Shown: positions 46,396-56,143 of the stretch, piece after piece
Layout of the letters: each line of letters starts with the position of its first letter
Numbering within the stretch: the first letter of the stretch is position 1
Assembly: GCF_022637455.1 (NCBI RefSeq)
Contig: NZ_CP093341.1
Location: forward strand, 3,162,001 to 3,226,000
Direction of reading: 5' to 3'
DNA length: 64,000 nucleotides
Source: Lysobacter sp. S4-A87
Lineage (GTDB): Bacteria > Pseudomonadota > Gammaproteobacteria > Xanthomonadales > Xanthomonadaceae
The notes under the pieces: generated by a model
The model's database searches: none
The model's input: the letters and a program-made list of their open reading frames with translations, nothing else
What the model was told of the DNA's origin: nothing
Made by a program: the position numbers and the translations under genes

Positions 46396-47235
46396 ATGAA
46401 GCGAATCCTCCTCGCCGCGCTCGGCGCCCTCAGCCTTTCCGCCTGTGCGCAAGCGCCCGACGGCGCCGCGCGGGCGGCAGGCAGTGCCAAGCCGGCCGTG
46501 GCCGCCGTGGCTGCCGCCAAGCCCAAGGCAGGCACCGCCGACGCACGCGCGATCGAGGCGGTGCGCCTGCTCAACCCGCAGGTCGAGGTGGAGCGTGTCG
46601 GTGCCGCGCCGCTGCCGGGCTTCCGCGAGGCGATCGTGGCCGGGCAGGTGGTCTATGTCAGCGACGACGGCCGCTACCTGTTCCTGCCCGGATCCGGCGG
46701 CGCCCTGTTCGACGTCAATGCCAGGAAGAACCTCAGCGAGGACGCGATGGCGGCCGTGCGCAAGCAGCTGATCGACACCATCCCGGTCAGCGAGCGCATC
46801 GTCTTCGCCCCGGCCAAGCCCAAGTACACGGTCACCGTCTTCACCGACGTGGAATGCGGCTACTGCCGAAAGCTGCACAGCGAGATCGCCGAGTACAACC
46901 GACAAGGCATCGCGATCCAGTACCTGGCCTTCCCGCGCATGGGCCTGGGCAGCGACGACTACAAGAAGATGGTGGCGGTGTGGTGCTCGCCGGACCGGCG
47001 CAAGGCGCTGACCGACGCCAAGAACGACCGCACGCCCAAGTACACCAACTGCAAGAGCTCGGTGAACATGCAGTACGACATCGGCCAGCGCGTCGGCCTG
47101 ACCGGCACGCCGATGATCCTCAGCGCCGATGGCACCCAGCTTGGCGGTTACATCCCGCCGGCGGCACTGCGCGAGGCCCTGGACAAGCTGGCGGCCGAGC
47201 GCGCCCAGACCGCCGCGGTCAAGCCGGGCGCCTGA
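46396..47235 (+). CDS. dsbC: DsbC-like thiol:disulfide interchange protein
   Basis: A 279-residue periplasmic protein. It begins with a lipoprotein-like signal ending LSLSAC (Cys17) rather than a plain signal peptide. Residues about 45-115 form the DsbC dimerisation domain (PLPGFREAIVAGQVVYVSDD) and the rest a thioredoxin fold with the active site VECGYC (C154, C157). It isomerises wrong disulfides in exported proteins. A lipidated DsbC would be membrane-tethered, which is unusual against E. coli. Possible targets are the enzymes secreted by the adjacent Xps system. Confidence 0.88.
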   Translation: MKRILLAALGALSLSACAQAPDGAARAAGSAKPAVAAVAAAKPKAGTADARAIEAVRLLNPQVEVERVGAAPLPGFREAIVAGQVVYVSDDGRYLFLPGSGGALFDVNARKNLSEDAMAAVRKQLIDTIPVSERIVFAPAKPKYTVTVFTDVECGYCRKLHSEIAEYNRQGIAIQYLAFPRMGLGSDDYKKMVAVWCSPDRRKALTDAKNDRTPKYTNCKSSVNMQYDIGQRVGLTGTPMILSADGTQLGGYIPPAALREALDKLAAERAQTAAVKPGA

Positions 47236-47355
47236 CCGCACCGGCGGTCGCCGCGAACACGTGAGGGGTCTGCTTTCGCGCCCGCTGGGCTGACGGCAGG
47301 TCCCTCACCCGGTTCCGCAGGACACCGGGTACGGGCAGGGCAACGGCGGCTCCGC

Positions 47356-47361
47356 TACAAT
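47356..47361 (+). promoter_or_regulatory. Candidate -10 box of purL
   Basis: TACAAT lies 31 bases before the purL ATG at 47393. The -35 at 17-base spacing is not a good match. If real, it would exclude the upstream ATG at 47360 as start because that lies within the promoter. Confidence 0.4.
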
Positions 47362-47392
47362 GTCGGGCCCGACGTTGCACGGTTCCCCGGAC

Positions 47393-50300
47393 ATGATCGT
47401 CCTCGAGGGCGCATCCGCCCTGTCGCCGTTCCGCCGCGAGCGGCTCCAAGCCCGCCTGCAAGCCCTCCATCCGTCTGTCCGCGTCCTAGGCGCCTGGCCC
47501 GTGTACTGGGTCGAGCCCGAGAGCGGAGCGACGCCGGACGCAGATGCCCTGCGCCGCATCCTCCAGGCCGAGCCGGGCGAGGCCGCGCGCGCGGACGAAG
47601 CCACCTCGCGCTACGTGACGCCGCGCCTGGGCACGCTTTCGCCCTGGGCGAGCAAGGCCACCGAGCTGCTCCATGGCGCGGGCCTGCCGGTCAGGCGCGT
47701 CGAGCGCGGCACCCGCTACGACCTGGCCGGATGGCCGGCCGACGCCGCCACCCAGGGCGCGCTGGCCAAGGTCCTGCACGATCCCATGACGCAGTCGCTG
47801 CTGGAAGCGCGCGAGGACGCCGCGGCGTTGTTCGCCACGCCCGCGCGCGGCCAGCTCGAGCGTATCCCGCTGGCCGACCTCGAGAACGCCAATGTCCGCC
47901 TCGGCCTGGCCCTGGCCGAGGACGAGATCGCCTACCTGCGCGAGCGCTTCAGCGTGCTCGGCCGCGAGCCGGCCGACGTCGAGCTGATGATGTTCGCGCA
48001 GGCGAACTCCGAGCACTGCCGGCACAAGATCTTCAATGCCTCGTGGACGCTCGATGGCACTGAGCAGCAGCAATCGCTGTTCAAGATGATAAAGCACACC
48101 CACGCCACCACGCCCGAGCACACGCTCTCGGCGTACAGCGACAACGCGGCGGTGGTCGAAGGCTATGCCAGCCGCCGCTTCCGTCCGGACCCGGTCACGC
48201 GCGGCTATCGCGCCGAAGCACAGGCCGACTCGGCGTTCGCGATCAAGGTCGAGACGCACAACCACCCGACCGCGATCGCGCCGTTCCCGGGTGCATCCAC
48301 CGGCAATGGCGGCGAGATCCGCGACGAAGGCGCCACCGGTCGTGGTGGCCGGCCCAAGGCGGGCCTGTGCGGCTTCAGCGTCTCGCACCTGCGCATCCCG
48401 ACGTTGCCGCAGCCGTGGGAGCGCGAGCGCCCGCTCAATCCGCGCATGGCCTCGGCCCTGGAAATCATGCTCGACGGCCCGATCGGCGCGGCCGCCTTCA
48501 ACAACGAATTCGGCCGCCCCAACCTGACCGGCTACTTCCGCAGCTTCGAACTCGACGAAGGCAGCACGGCCAACGGCACGCTTGCGCGCGCCTACGACAA
48601 GCCGATCATGCTGGCCGGCGGCCTGGGCGCGATCGATCGCGTGCAGGTCACCAAGCTGGGCATGAAGCCCGGCGATGCGGTGATCGTGCTCGGTGGCCCG
48701 GCGATGCTGATCGGCCTCGGCGGCGGTGCCGCCAGCTCGGTGGCCTCCGGCGACAGCCACGAAGAACTCGATTTCGCCAGCGTCCAGCGCGACAACCCGG
48801 AAATGGAGCGTCGCTGCCAGGAAGTCATCGACCGCTGCGTCGCCCGCGGCCTCGACAACCCGATCGCGACCGCGCACGACGTCGGTGCCGGCGGCCTGTC
48901 CAACGCCATCCCCGAGTTGCTGCACGACTCCGGCCTGGGCGGCGTCATCGACCTGGCCAAGGTGCCCAGCGACGATCCGTCGCTGTCGCCGATGCAGTTG
49001 TGGTGCAACGAATCGCAGGAACGCTACGTGCTCGGCCTGCCGGCCGACCGCGTCGAGGAGTTCGCGCAGATCTGCGCGCGCGAGCGTTGCCCGTTCGCGG
49101 TGGTCGGTTATGCCACCGCCGAGGAGCACCTGGTAGTCGGTTACGGCGCCACCGTCGGCAACGCGCGCGAGGCCGGCCACGACTGGCCGATCGACCTGCC
49201 GATGGACGTGCTGTTCGGCAAGCCGCCGAAGATGCACCGCGATGCCCGTCGCCCGCCGCCGGCGCCGTGGCCGGCGCTGGAATGGAACGGCCTGGAGCTG
49301 CGCGACGCCGCGCTGCGCGTGCTGGCCCATCCGTCGGTCGCTTCGAAGAACTTCCTGGTCACCATCGGTGACCGCACCGTCGGTGGCCTGACCGCGCGCG
49401 ACCAGATGATCGGTCCGTGGCAGCTGCCGATGTCCGATTGCGCGATCACGCTGTCGGGCTTCGATGGTTTCGTCGGCGAGGCGATGTCGCTGGGCGAGCG
49501 CACGCCGCTGGCGCTGATCGATGCCGCCGCTGCCGCACGCATGGCCGTGGGCGAGGCGATCACCAACCTGTGCGCCGCGCCGGTCGAGTCGCTCAACCGC
49601 ATCAAGCTGTCGGCCAACTGGATGGCCGCCGCCGGCCATGCCGGCGAGGACGCGCGACTGTTCGACGCGGTCAAGGCCGTCGGCATGGAGCTTTGCCCGG
49701 AGCTGGAGCTGAGCATCCCGGTCGGCAAGGATTCGCTGTCGATGCAGGCGCAGTGGCACAACGACGGCACCGCGTCCAAGTCGGTTTCGCCGGTGTCGCT
49801 GATCGTCACCGCGTTCGCGCCGGTGGTCGACGTGCGCCAGCAGTTGACCCCGCTGCTCGAGCGCAACGAAGAGTCGGAGCTGTGGCTGATCGGCCTGGGT
49901 GCAGGCAAGCAGCGCCTGGGCGGTTCGGTGCTGGCGCAGTGCCATCCCGACGCGGTGTCGAAGCACCAGGACTCGCAGCTGCCGGCGTTCGCCGGTTCGC
50001 TCGGCGTGCCCGACCTGGACAACCCGCAGCGCCTGCGTGACTTCTTTGAACTCATCCGCGATGCGCGCGAGGCCGGCCTGCTGCGCGCCTACCACGACCG
50101 TTCCGACGGCGGCGCCCTGGCGGCGCTGTGCGAGATGGCGTTCTGCTCGCGACTGGGCCTGGACATCACCCTCGACGGCTGGGGCCACGACCCGTTCCGC
50201 ACGCTGTTCAACGAGGAGCTCGGCGCGATCGTGCAGGTCGCCGACGAGGACCGCGCGATCTTCGCCGACATGGTCTCGCGCCACGGCCTGATCGACTGCG

Positions 50301-51322
50301 CGCAGCGCATCGCGCGGCCGACCACGGCACCGGCGATCCGTGTCCGCGACGAAGGCCAGACCCTGGCCGAATGGCGCTGGGACGAACTCTTCGACGCATG
50401 GTGGTCGACCAGCCACGCCCTGCAGAAGCTGCGCGACAACCCCGAATGCGCCGACCAGGAGCGCGCGCTGGCACGCGACTTCAATGCGCCGGGCCTGAAG
50501 CCGCGCCTGTCGTTCGATCCGTCCGAGGATGTCGCCGCACCGTTCATCAACACGGGCGTGCGGCCGAAGGTGGCGATCCTGCGCGAGCAGGGCGTCAACG
50601 GCCAGATCGAGATGGCGGCGGCGTTCGACCGCGCCGGTTTCGATGCCTTCGACGTGCACATGAGCGACCTGATCGGCCGGCACGTCTCGCTGGCCGATTT
50701 CAAGGGCATCGCTGCCTGCGGTGGCTTCAGCTACGGCGACGTGCTCGGTGCCGGCCGCGGCTGGGCGACCTCGGTGCTGGAGCGCAGCGTGCTACGCGAC
50801 GCATTTGCCGAGTTCTTCGCCCGCGAAGACAGCTTCTCGCTGGGCGTGTGCAACGGCTGCCAGATGCTGTCGCAGCTCAAGCCGATCATCCCCGGTGCCG
50901 GCCATTGGCCGAAGTTCCTGCGCAACGCCAGCGAGCAGTTCGAGGCGCGCCTGGGCCTGCTGGAAGTGGTCGAGTCGCCGTCGCTGTTCTTCCGTGGCAT
51001 GGCCGGCTCGCGCATCCAGGTTGCAGTCGCGCACGGCGAAGGCCGCGCCGCGTTCGACAGCGCGCTCGACCAGAGCGCGGCGCACGTCTCGCTGCGCTAC
51101 GTCGACGGCAACGGCACGGTCGCCACGCGTTATCCGCTGAATCCGAACGGCTCGCCCGACGGCATCACCGGCCTGACCAGCGACGACGGCCGCGCCACCA
51201 TCATGATGCCGCATCCCGAGCGCACCCTGCGCAGCGCCAACCTGAGCTGGGCTCCGGCCGAGTGGGGCGAGGATTCGCCGTGGCTGCGGATGTTCCGCAA
51301 CGCGCGGGTGTGGGTGGGGTGA
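47393..51322 (+). CDS. purL: Phosphoribosylformylglycinamidine synthase
   Basis: A 1309-residue single-chain FGAM synthase, step 4 of purine synthesis. Order: N-terminal PurS-like part (residues 1 to about 150), linker, two AIR-synthase-type halves, and a C-terminal class I glutamine amidotransferase with nucleophile Cys1153 in [12 protein letters not shown] and MPHPERTL near the end. [14 protein letters not shown], followed by [11 protein letters not shown], is typical of the first half. The ATG at 47393 ([15 protein letters not shown]) lines up with E. coli PurL; an ATG at 47360 adds 11 residues and overlaps the likely -10 box. Followed by a hairpin. Confidence 0.97.
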   Translation: MIVLEGASALSPFRRERLQARLQALHPSVRVLGAWPVYWVEPESGATPDADALRRILQAEPGEAARADEATSRYVTPRLGTLSPWASKATELLHGAGLPVRRVERGTRYDLAGWPADAATQGALAKVLHDPMTQSLLEAREDAAALFATPARGQLERIPLADLENANVRLGLALAEDEIAYLRERFSVLGREPADVELMMFAQANSEHCRHKIFNASWTLDGTEQQQSLFKMIKHTHATTPEHTLSAYSDNAAVVEGYASRRFRPDPVTRGYRAEAQADSAFAIKVETHNHPTAIAPFPGASTGNGGEIRDEGATGRGGRPKAGLCGFSVSHLRIPTLPQPWERERPLNPRMASALEIMLDGPIGAAAFNNEFGRPNLTGYFRSFELDEGSTANGTLARAYDKPIMLAGGLGAIDRVQVTKLGMKPGDAVIVLGGPAMLIGLGGGAASSVASGDSHEELDFASVQRDNPEMERRCQEVIDRCVARGLDNPIATAHDVGAGGLSNAIPELLHDSGLGGVIDLAKVPSDDPSLSPMQLWCNESQERYVLGLPADRVEEFAQICARERCPFAVVGYATAEEHLVVGYGATVGNAREAGHDWPIDLPMDVLFGKPPKMHRDARRPPPAPWPALEWNGLELRDAALRVLAHPSVASKNFLVTIGDRTVGGLTARDQMIGPWQLPMSDCAITLSGFDGFVGEAMSLGERTPLALIDAAAAARMAVGEAITNLCAAPVESLNRIKLSANWMAAAGHAGEDARLFDAVKAVGMELCPELELSIPVGKDSLSMQAQWHNDGTASKSVSPVSLIVTAFAPVVDVRQQLTPLLERNEESELWLIGLGAGKQRLGGSVLAQCHPDAVSKHQDSQLPAFAGSLGVPDLDNPQRLRDFFELIRDAREAGLLRAYHDRSDGGALAALCEMAFCSRLGLDITLDGWGHDPFRTLFNEELGAIVQVADEDRAIFADMVSRHGLIDCAQRIARPTTAPAIRVRDEGQTLAEWRWDELFDAWWSTSHALQKLRDNPECADQERALARDFNAPGLKPRLSFDPSEDVAAPFINTGVRPKVAILREQGVNGQIEMAAAFDRAGFDAFDVHMSDLIGRHVSLADFKGIAACGGFSYGDVLGAGRGWATSVLERSVLRDAFAEFFAREDSFSLGVCNGCQMLSQLKPIIPGAGHWPKFLRNASEQFEARLGLLEVVESPSLFFRGMAGSRIQVAVAHGEGRAAFDSALDQSAAHVSLRYVDGNGTVATRYPLNPNGSPDGITGLTSDDGRATIMMPHPERTLRSANLSWAPAEWGEDSPWLRMFRNARVWVG

Positions 51323-51334
51323 TGCCGGCCCGAG

Positions 51335-51357
51335 CCCTCTCCCGCGTCGGGAGAGGG
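51335..51357. terminator. Perfect 10-bp hairpin after purL
   Basis: CCCTCTCCCG at 51335-51344 pairs with CGGGAGAGGG at 51348-51357 around CGT. It lies 12 bases after the purL stop and before xpsE. No T-run follows; downstream GGGTGGGGG is G-rich. The motif belongs to a widespread REP-like class as well, so it may be both. Confidence 0.5.
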
Positions 51358-51433
51358 TCTGGGGTGGGGGAGTGGCTTCGCCGGCGGCGGGATGTGCCGT
51401 AAAGTCGATGGCCTGACAGCCACGGAGGACGGC

Positions 51434-53152
51434 GTGAACGCAGTCGCCAACGACATCGGCCAAGCCAGTCTCGATGACCGCATCGTCGCGGCCCTGCTGG
51501 CCAAGGGCCGGCTGAAGGACGCCGACCTGGCGCGTGCCCGCCGCCTGCAGGAGGAAACCGGCGGTGGCCTGCTGGGATTGCTGGCGCGCCTGGGCCTGGT
51601 GTCCGAGCGCGACCACGCCGAAACCTGCGCCGAAGTGCTGGGCCTGCCGCTGGTCAACGTCAAGGACGCGCCCGAGTTGCCGCCCGAGGGCGTGGCGATG
51701 TCGGCGCGCTTCATGAAGCAGTTCGCGGTCTGCCCGGTCGGTGAGAGCGACACCGCGGTCGACGTGCTGATGGCCGACCCGCAGGACCTGTACACCATCG
51801 ATGCCCTGCGCCTTGCGACCGGCCGCGACATCCGCCCGGCGGTGGCGCTGCGCTCGGAGATCGGCGACCTGGTCGAACGCTGGTACGGCCAGGGTCGCAG
51901 CGCGATGGGCGCGATAGTGGAGACGGCCGAGGGCGAGGGCGGTGGCGGCGACCTCGACGACGTCGAGCACCTGCGCGACCTGGCCTCGGAAGCGCCGGTC
52001 ATCCGCCTGGTCAACCTGATCATCCAGCGCGCCGTCGAGCTGCGCGCCTCGGACATCCACATCGAGCCGTTCGAGAGCCGCCTCAAGGTGCGCTACCGCG
52101 TCGACGGCGTGCTCACCGAAGGCGAGAGCCCGCCGGCCAACCTCACTGCCGCGGTGATCAGCCGCGTCAAGATCATGGCCAAGCTCAACATCGCCGAGCG
52201 CCGCCTGCCGCAGGACGGCCGCATCATGCTGCGCGTGCAGGGCAAGGAACTCGACCTGCGCGTGAGCACGGTGCCGACCGCGCACGGCGAGAGCGTGGTG
52301 ATGCGACTGCTCGATCGCGAGACGGTGGTGTTCGACTTCAAGCGCCTGGGTTTCACCGACGCCTTCCTGCCGCAGTTCCAGAAGGTGCTCGACCAGCCGC
52401 ACGGCATCCTGCTGGTGACCGGCCCGACCGGCTCGGGCAAGACCACCACGCTCTACACCGCGCTGAGCAAGCTCAACACCACCGACGTCAAGATCATCAC
52501 GGTCGAAGACCCGGTCGAGTACCAGATCGAGGGCATCAACCAGATCCAGGCCAAGCCGCAGATCGGCCTGGACTTCGCCCATGCGTTGCGCAGCATCGTC
52601 CGCCAGGACCCGGACATCATCATGATCGGCGAAATGCGCGACCTGGAGACGTGCCGCATCGCGATCCAGTCGGCGCTGACCGGCCACCTGGTGCTGTCGA
52701 CGCTGCACACCAACAACGCCGCCGGCGGCATCACCCGCCTGCTCGACATGGGCGTGGAGGACTACCTGCTGACGTCCACCATCAATGGCATCCTCGGCCA
52801 GCGCCTGGTGCGCAAGCTGGACCTGACGAATGCCGAGCGGTACCTGGCGTCGCCGGAGGAGATCGAGAAGTTCCACCTGCGCCGCTACCAGCCGGCGGGG
52901 GACATCCATCTCTACCACCCGCGCCCGTCGGCGATCGCGCCCAATGGCTACCTCGGCCGCACCACGATCATGGAATTCCTGGTGATGAACGACGAGCTGC
53001 GCCGCGCGGTGATGCGCCATGCCGGCATGGGCGAAATCGAGCAGATCGCGCGGCAGTCAGGCATGCGCACGATGTACGAGGACGGCATCATCAAGGCGCT
53101 GGCGGGGGAGACGACGATCGAGGAAGTACTGCGGGTGACGGAAGATGCGTAG
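51434..53152 (+). CDS. xpsE: Type II secretion ATPase (XpsE/GspE)
   Basis: A 572-residue cytosolic hexameric ATPase that drives the Xps type II secretion pseudopilus. Domains: N1/N2 (residues 1 to about 180), then the ATPase with Walker A GPTGSGKTTTLYTAL near residue 328, Asp box, Walker B IIMIGEMRDLE and His box HLVLSTLHTNNA. Many GspE proteins carry a Cys-x-x-Cys pair of zinc sites after the His box; here KLDLTNAERYLASPEEIEKF fills that space with no Cys. GGAGG six bases before GTG 51434 sets the start. First gene of xpsEFGHIJKLMND. Confidence 0.95.
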   Translation: MNAVANDIGQASLDDRIVAALLAKGRLKDADLARARRLQEETGGGLLGLLARLGLVSERDHAETCAEVLGLPLVNVKDAPELPPEGVAMSARFMKQFAVCPVGESDTAVDVLMADPQDLYTIDALRLATGRDIRPAVALRSEIGDLVERWYGQGRSAMGAIVETAEGEGGGGDLDDVEHLRDLASEAPVIRLVNLIIQRAVELRASDIHIEPFESRLKVRYRVDGVLTEGESPPANLTAAVISRVKIMAKLNIAERRLPQDGRIMLRVQGKELDLRVSTVPTAHGESVVMRLLDRETVVFDFKRLGFTDAFLPQFQKVLDQPHGILLVTGPTGSGKTTTLYTALSKLNTTDVKIITVEDPVEYQIEGINQIQAKPQIGLDFAHALRSIVRQDPDIIMIGEMRDLETCRIAIQSALTGHLVLSTLHTNNAAGGITRLLDMGVEDYLLTSTINGILGQRLVRKLDLTNAERYLASPEEIEKFHLRRYQPAGDIHLYHPRPSAIAPNGYLGRTTIMEFLVMNDELRRAVMRHAGMGEIEQIARQSGMRTMYEDGIIKALAGETTIEEVLRVTEDA

Positions 53153-53185
53153 GTAGCGTTGCAATCAACCGTCATTCCCGCGCAC

Positions 53186-53428
53186 GTCGTCGAGGGTTTC
53201 AGCGACAGGTACGATGTTGCCCGGTTGGTCTGCTACGAACTGCATGTCACGATGGAGTCGGCAATCCAGCGGGAGAAGCGCGTGAAGAAGTGGAATCGCG
53301 CGTGGAAATTGCGGCCGATCGACGAATTGAACCCTTCCTGGAGGGACCTGTGGCCCGACATTGCGGAACTCAAGCCAACTGCGACGTCCTTGCATTCCCG
53401 CCTGCGCGGGAATGACGAGCACCCGTGA
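53186..53428 (+). pseudogene. GIY-YIG endonuclease remnant between xpsE and xpsF
   Basis: The open frame from about 53186 encodes VVEGFSDRYDVARLVCYE, then ESAIQREKRVKKWNRAWKL and ELNPSWRDLW, which match the C-terminal half of small GIY-YIG nucleases (YhbQ/UPF0213-like). The N-terminal GIY-YIG residues and catalytic Arg are absent; in their place is a truncated REP-like sequence. The C-terminal residues LHSRLRGNDEHP come from a second REP-like repeat. The frame ends TGATG with the xpsF start, so it might be translated and coupled. Probably a decaying insertion. Confidence 0.8.
53393..53414. repeat. REP-like palindrome before xpsF
   Basis: CATTCCCGC and GCGGGAATG flank CTGC. A related half-element (CGTCATTCCCGCG) lies at 53170-53182. 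Both belong to the same family as 40224-40322 and 44716-44745. They border the GIY-YIG remnant. Confidence 0.75.
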
Positions 53429-54645
53429 TGCCCCTCTATTACTACAAAGCCCTCAACCCCCGCGGTGAGCTGCTCGACGGCCAGATGGAAGCCGCCAGCA
53501 ATGCCGAGGTGGTTGCGCGCCTGCAGGAACAGGGGCACTTGCCGGTCGAGGCCAAACTGGCCAGCGAGGCCTCCGGGGCGTCGGTGTGGAAAGGGCTGTT
53601 CAAGGCCAGTCCCTTCGCCGGCGCGCGCCTGGTGCAGTTCACCCAGCAATTGGCCACCCTGCTCGGCGCCGGCCAGCCGCTCGACCGCGCGCTGACCATC
53701 CTGCTCGAGCTGCCCGAAGACGAACGCGCGCGCCGCACGATCGGCGACGTGCGCGATGCCGTGCGTGGCGGCAGCTCGCTGTCGTCAGCACTGGAGCGCC
53801 AGCACGGCACGTTCTCGCGCCTGTACGTCAACATGGTCCGCGCCGGCGAGGTCGGCGGCAGCCTGCACGAGACGCTGTCGCGGCTGGCCGATTACATGGA
53901 GCGCACGCGCGCATTGCAGGGCCGCGTCATCAATGCCCTGATCTACCCGGCGATCCTGCTGGTGATGGTCGGCCTGAGCCTGCTGTTCCTGCTCGGCTAC
54001 GTGGTGCCGCAGTTCGCGGCGATGTACGAGAGCCTCGACGCGCAGCTGCCACTGTTCACCCAGCTGGTGCTCGGCGTGGGCCTGTTCGTGCGCGACTGGT
54101 GGATCGTGCTGCTGGTGGTGCCGGCGCTGGCGTTGTGGTGGTTCGACCGCAAGCGCCGCGACCCGGCATTCCGCGAGGCCTTCGATGGCTGGCTGCTGCA
54201 GCGGCGCTTCGCCGGCGCGCTGGTGGCCAAGGTCGAAACCGCGCGGCTGGCACGCACGCTGGGAACGCTGGTCCGCAACGGCGTGCCGTTGATGGCCGCG
54301 CTGGCTATCGGCCGCAACGTGCTGGGCAACCGCGTGCTCGCCGCCGATGTCGCCGCCGCCGCCGAAGAGGTCAAGAACGGCGTGGCGCTGTCGACCGCGC
54401 TGGGGCGCGGCAAGCGTTTCCCGCGGCTGGCGTTGCAGATGATCCAGGTCGGCGAGGAGTCGGGCGCGCTCGACGCGATGCTGGTCAAGACCGCCGAGAC
54501 CTTCGAGCAGGAAACCGCGCTGGCGCTGGACCGGATGCTGGCGGCACTGGTGCCGCTGGTGACGGTGGTGCTGGCCACGGTCGTGGGCATTGTCGTGCTG
54601 GCGGTGCTCACGCCGTTGTATGACCTGACCAATGCGATCGGCTGA
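53428..54645 (+). CDS. xpsF: Type II secretion inner-membrane protein (XpsF/GspF)
   Basis: A 405-residue polytopic platform protein. It has two repeated GspF domains, each ending in hydrophobic spans: VINALIYPAILLVMVGLSLL with the following span near residues 210-235, and LVTVVLATVVGIVVLAVLTP at the end. QFTQQLATLLGAGQPLDRAL and ARTLGTLVRNGVPLMAAL mark the repeats. It links XpsE to the pseudopilus. The ATG overlaps the stop of the GIY-YIG remnant, which itself lies downstream of xpsE, so the remnant interrupts an otherwise compact operon by 275 bases. Confidence 0.95.
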   Translation: MPLYYYKALNPRGELLDGQMEAASNAEVVARLQEQGHLPVEAKLASEASGASVWKGLFKASPFAGARLVQFTQQLATLLGAGQPLDRALTILLELPEDERARRTIGDVRDAVRGGSSLSSALERQHGTFSRLYVNMVRAGEVGGSLHETLSRLADYMERTRALQGRVINALIYPAILLVMVGLSLLFLLGYVVPQFAAMYESLDAQLPLFTQLVLGVGLFVRDWWIVLLVVPALALWWFDRKRRDPAFREAFDGWLLQRRFAGALVAKVETARLARTLGTLVRNGVPLMAALAIGRNVLGNRVLAADVAAAAEEVKNGVALSTALGRGKRFPRLALQMIQVGEESGALDAMLVKTAETFEQETALALDRMLAALVPLVTVVLATVVGIVVLAVLTPLYDLTNAIG

Positions 54646-54771
54646 CGCCGGGGAACTGAATGCAACCGCGCGCAGTCAGCCCATTGGCAACCGATTTCGG
54701 GTAAACATCCCTTCCAAATGCGTCCCGCTTCAGACCTGCCTGGCCAAGGCACCTCGACAAGGATCCCCCAG

Positions 54772-55236
54772 ATGCGCAATCGCCGCTCGTTGAACCGCCG
54801 CTGCCCGAACCGCCGCTCGTTGAACAGATCCCCGTCCGCAGCCCACCAGCGCGGCATGAGCCTGATCGAGATCATCATCGTGATCGTGCTGATCGGCGCG
54901 GTGCTGGCCTTCGTCGGCAGTCGCGTGCTCGGCGGCAAGGACCGCGGCGACTACAACATCGCCAAGGCGCAGGTGCAGACCATGGCGGGCAAGGTCGAAG
55001 CGTTCCAGATGGACACCGGCCGGTTGCCGACCTCGCTCGAGGAACTGGTCAGCCAGCCCAGCGACGTCAACGGCTGGCTCGGCCCGTACGCCAAGGCCGC
55101 CGAGCTGAAGGACCCGTGGGGCCACGCGATCGAATACCGCGCGCCGGGCGAGGGCGGGCCGTTCGACCTGGTCATCCTGGGCAAGGACGGCAAGGTTGGC
55201 GGCACCAGCGTCGACGCCGACATCAAGTACGAGTAA
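54772..55236 (+). CDS. xpsG: Major pseudopilin (XpsG/GspG)
   Basis: A 154-residue major pseudopilin that assembles into the Xps pseudopilus. The prepilin peptidase site is RG before MSLIEIIIVIVLIG. Glu5 is present; residue +1 of the mature chain is Met, not the usual Phe. The 28-residue leader is long and made largely of three NRR-containing pentads. The C-terminal part (WGHAIEYRAPGE, FDLVILGKDGK) has the calcium-binding loop type of GspG. AAGGA 13 bases upstream of the ATG at 54772. A longer start at 54718 would double the leader. Confidence 0.93.
   Translation: MRNRRSLNRRCPNRRSLNRSPSAAHQRGMSLIEIIIVIVLIGAVLAFVGSRVLGGKDRGDYNIAKAQVQTMAGKVEAFQMDTGRLPTSLEELVSQPSDVNGWLGPYAKAAELKDPWGHAIEYRAPGEGGPFDLVILGKDGKVGGTSVDADIKYE
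54778..54822 (+). repeat. Three 15-base repeats in the xpsG leader
   Basis: Units at 54778-54792, 54793-54807 and 54808-54822 code for NRRSL, NRRCP, NRRSL. The first and third share 14 of 15 bases. Copy number may vary by slippage without changing frame, which would lengthen the positively charged leader before the membrane segment. Confidence 0.8.
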
Positions 55237-55268
55237 GCCGCACACGGCAGCCATCGGGGACCTGGCGA

Positions 55269-55727
55269 ATGCAGCATCCTGCCCGCGGCGCATCGTTGCT
55301 GGAGATGCTGCTGGTGATCGCGCTGATCGCCGCGATCAGCGTGCTGGCCGCGGCGGCCCTGGGCGGTGGCATCCAGGGCATGCAGCTGCGCTCGGCCGCC
55401 AAGTCGGTGGCGGCGCAATTGCGCTACACGCGCACCCAGGCCATCGCCACGGGTAAGCCGCAGCGCTTCACCCTCAATCCCGAAGCGCACGCCTGGACTG
55501 CCCCCAATGGCCGCAAGGGCGAGATTCCACCGGCCCTGCGCGTGACCTTCACCGGCGCGCGCGAAGTGCAGCCGCACCGCGGCGAGGGCGCGATCGTGTT
55601 CTTCGCCGACGGCGCCAGCACCGGTGGACGGGTCCAGCTCAGTGCCCGCAGCGCGGTGTGGAACATCGACGTGGCCTGGCTCACCGGTGAAGTCCGGATG
55701 CGGCGTGCAGCCGGAGCGGTGCAATGA
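55269..55727 (+). CDS. xpsH: Minor pseudopilin XpsH/GspH
   Basis: A 152-residue minor pseudopilin. Short leader MQHPARG, then ASLLEMLLVIALIAA with Glu5. A beta-rich periplasmic domain follows. Minor pseudopilins H, I, J, K cap the pseudopilus. Starts 32 bases after xpsG and ends with an ATGA overlap with xpsI. Confidence 0.88.
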   Translation: MQHPARGASLLEMLLVIALIAAISVLAAAALGGGIQGMQLRSAAKSVAAQLRYTRTQAIATGKPQRFTLNPEAHAWTAPNGRKGEIPPALRVTFTGAREVQPHRGEGAIVFFADGASTGGRVQLSARSAVWNIDVAWLTGEVRMRRAAGAVQ

Positions 55728-56143
55728 AGCGGCAGCGCGGCTACACCCTGCTCGAGGTCATCGTCGCCTTCGCCCTGCTGGCGCTGGCGCTGACGTTGCT
55801 GCTGGGCGTTCTTTCCGGTGCCGCGTGGCAGGTGCGCGGTTCGAGCGATGCCGCCCGCGCGGCGCTTTACGCGCAGTCGCTGCTGGCCCAGGTCGGCACC
55901 GGCGAGGCGATCGTCGCCGGCCAGCGTGACGGCGAGTTCGAGCAGGGCCGCTATCGCTGGCAGATGCGCATCGCACCCTGGCGCGACCGCACCATCGCGA
56001 CAGCCAGGCAACAGGTCGATCCCAATGCCGCGGGCCTGTTCGAGATCACCCTGGCCGTCCAGTGGGGTGACGCCGGGCCGGCCCAGCGCCTGCAACTGCG
56101 ATCCCTGCGCACGGCCGCCGCCGGCGAGGCGACGCTGCCATGA
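55724..56143 (+). CDS. xpsI: Minor pseudopilin XpsI/GspI
   Basis: A 139-residue minor pseudopilin. Leader MKRQRG, then YTLLEVIVAFALLALALTLL with Glu5. Forms the tip complex with J and K. The remainder (QSLLAQVGTGEAIVAG) fits the GspI fold. Both ends overlap the neighbours by four bases. Confidence 0.9.
   Translation: MKRQRGYTLLEVIVAFALLALALTLLLGVLSGAAWQVRGSSDAARAALYAQSLLAQVGTGEAIVAGQRDGEFEQGRYRWQMRIAPWRDRTIATARQQVDPNAAGLFEITLAVQWGDAGPAQRLQLRSLRTAAAGEATLP

Noticed and set aside
47486-50683. Long open frame on the minus strand opposite purL (about 1065 codons)
   Set aside because: It is the antisense of a GC-rich purL gene, is rich in Arg/Ala/Val and shows no domain; such shadows are expected at this GC content.
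47360-51322. purL starting at ATG 47360
   Set aside because: This start overlaps the likely -10 box, and the 11 extra residues are absent from E. coli PurL.
40224-53414. CRISPR repeats formed by the dispersed palindromes
   Set aside because: Copies are few, far apart and in both orientations; no regular spacers or cas genes.
53159-53428. Intact small GIY-YIG nuclease gene
   Set aside because: The N-terminal half with the GIY and YIG residues is missing and both ends are made of repeat sequence.
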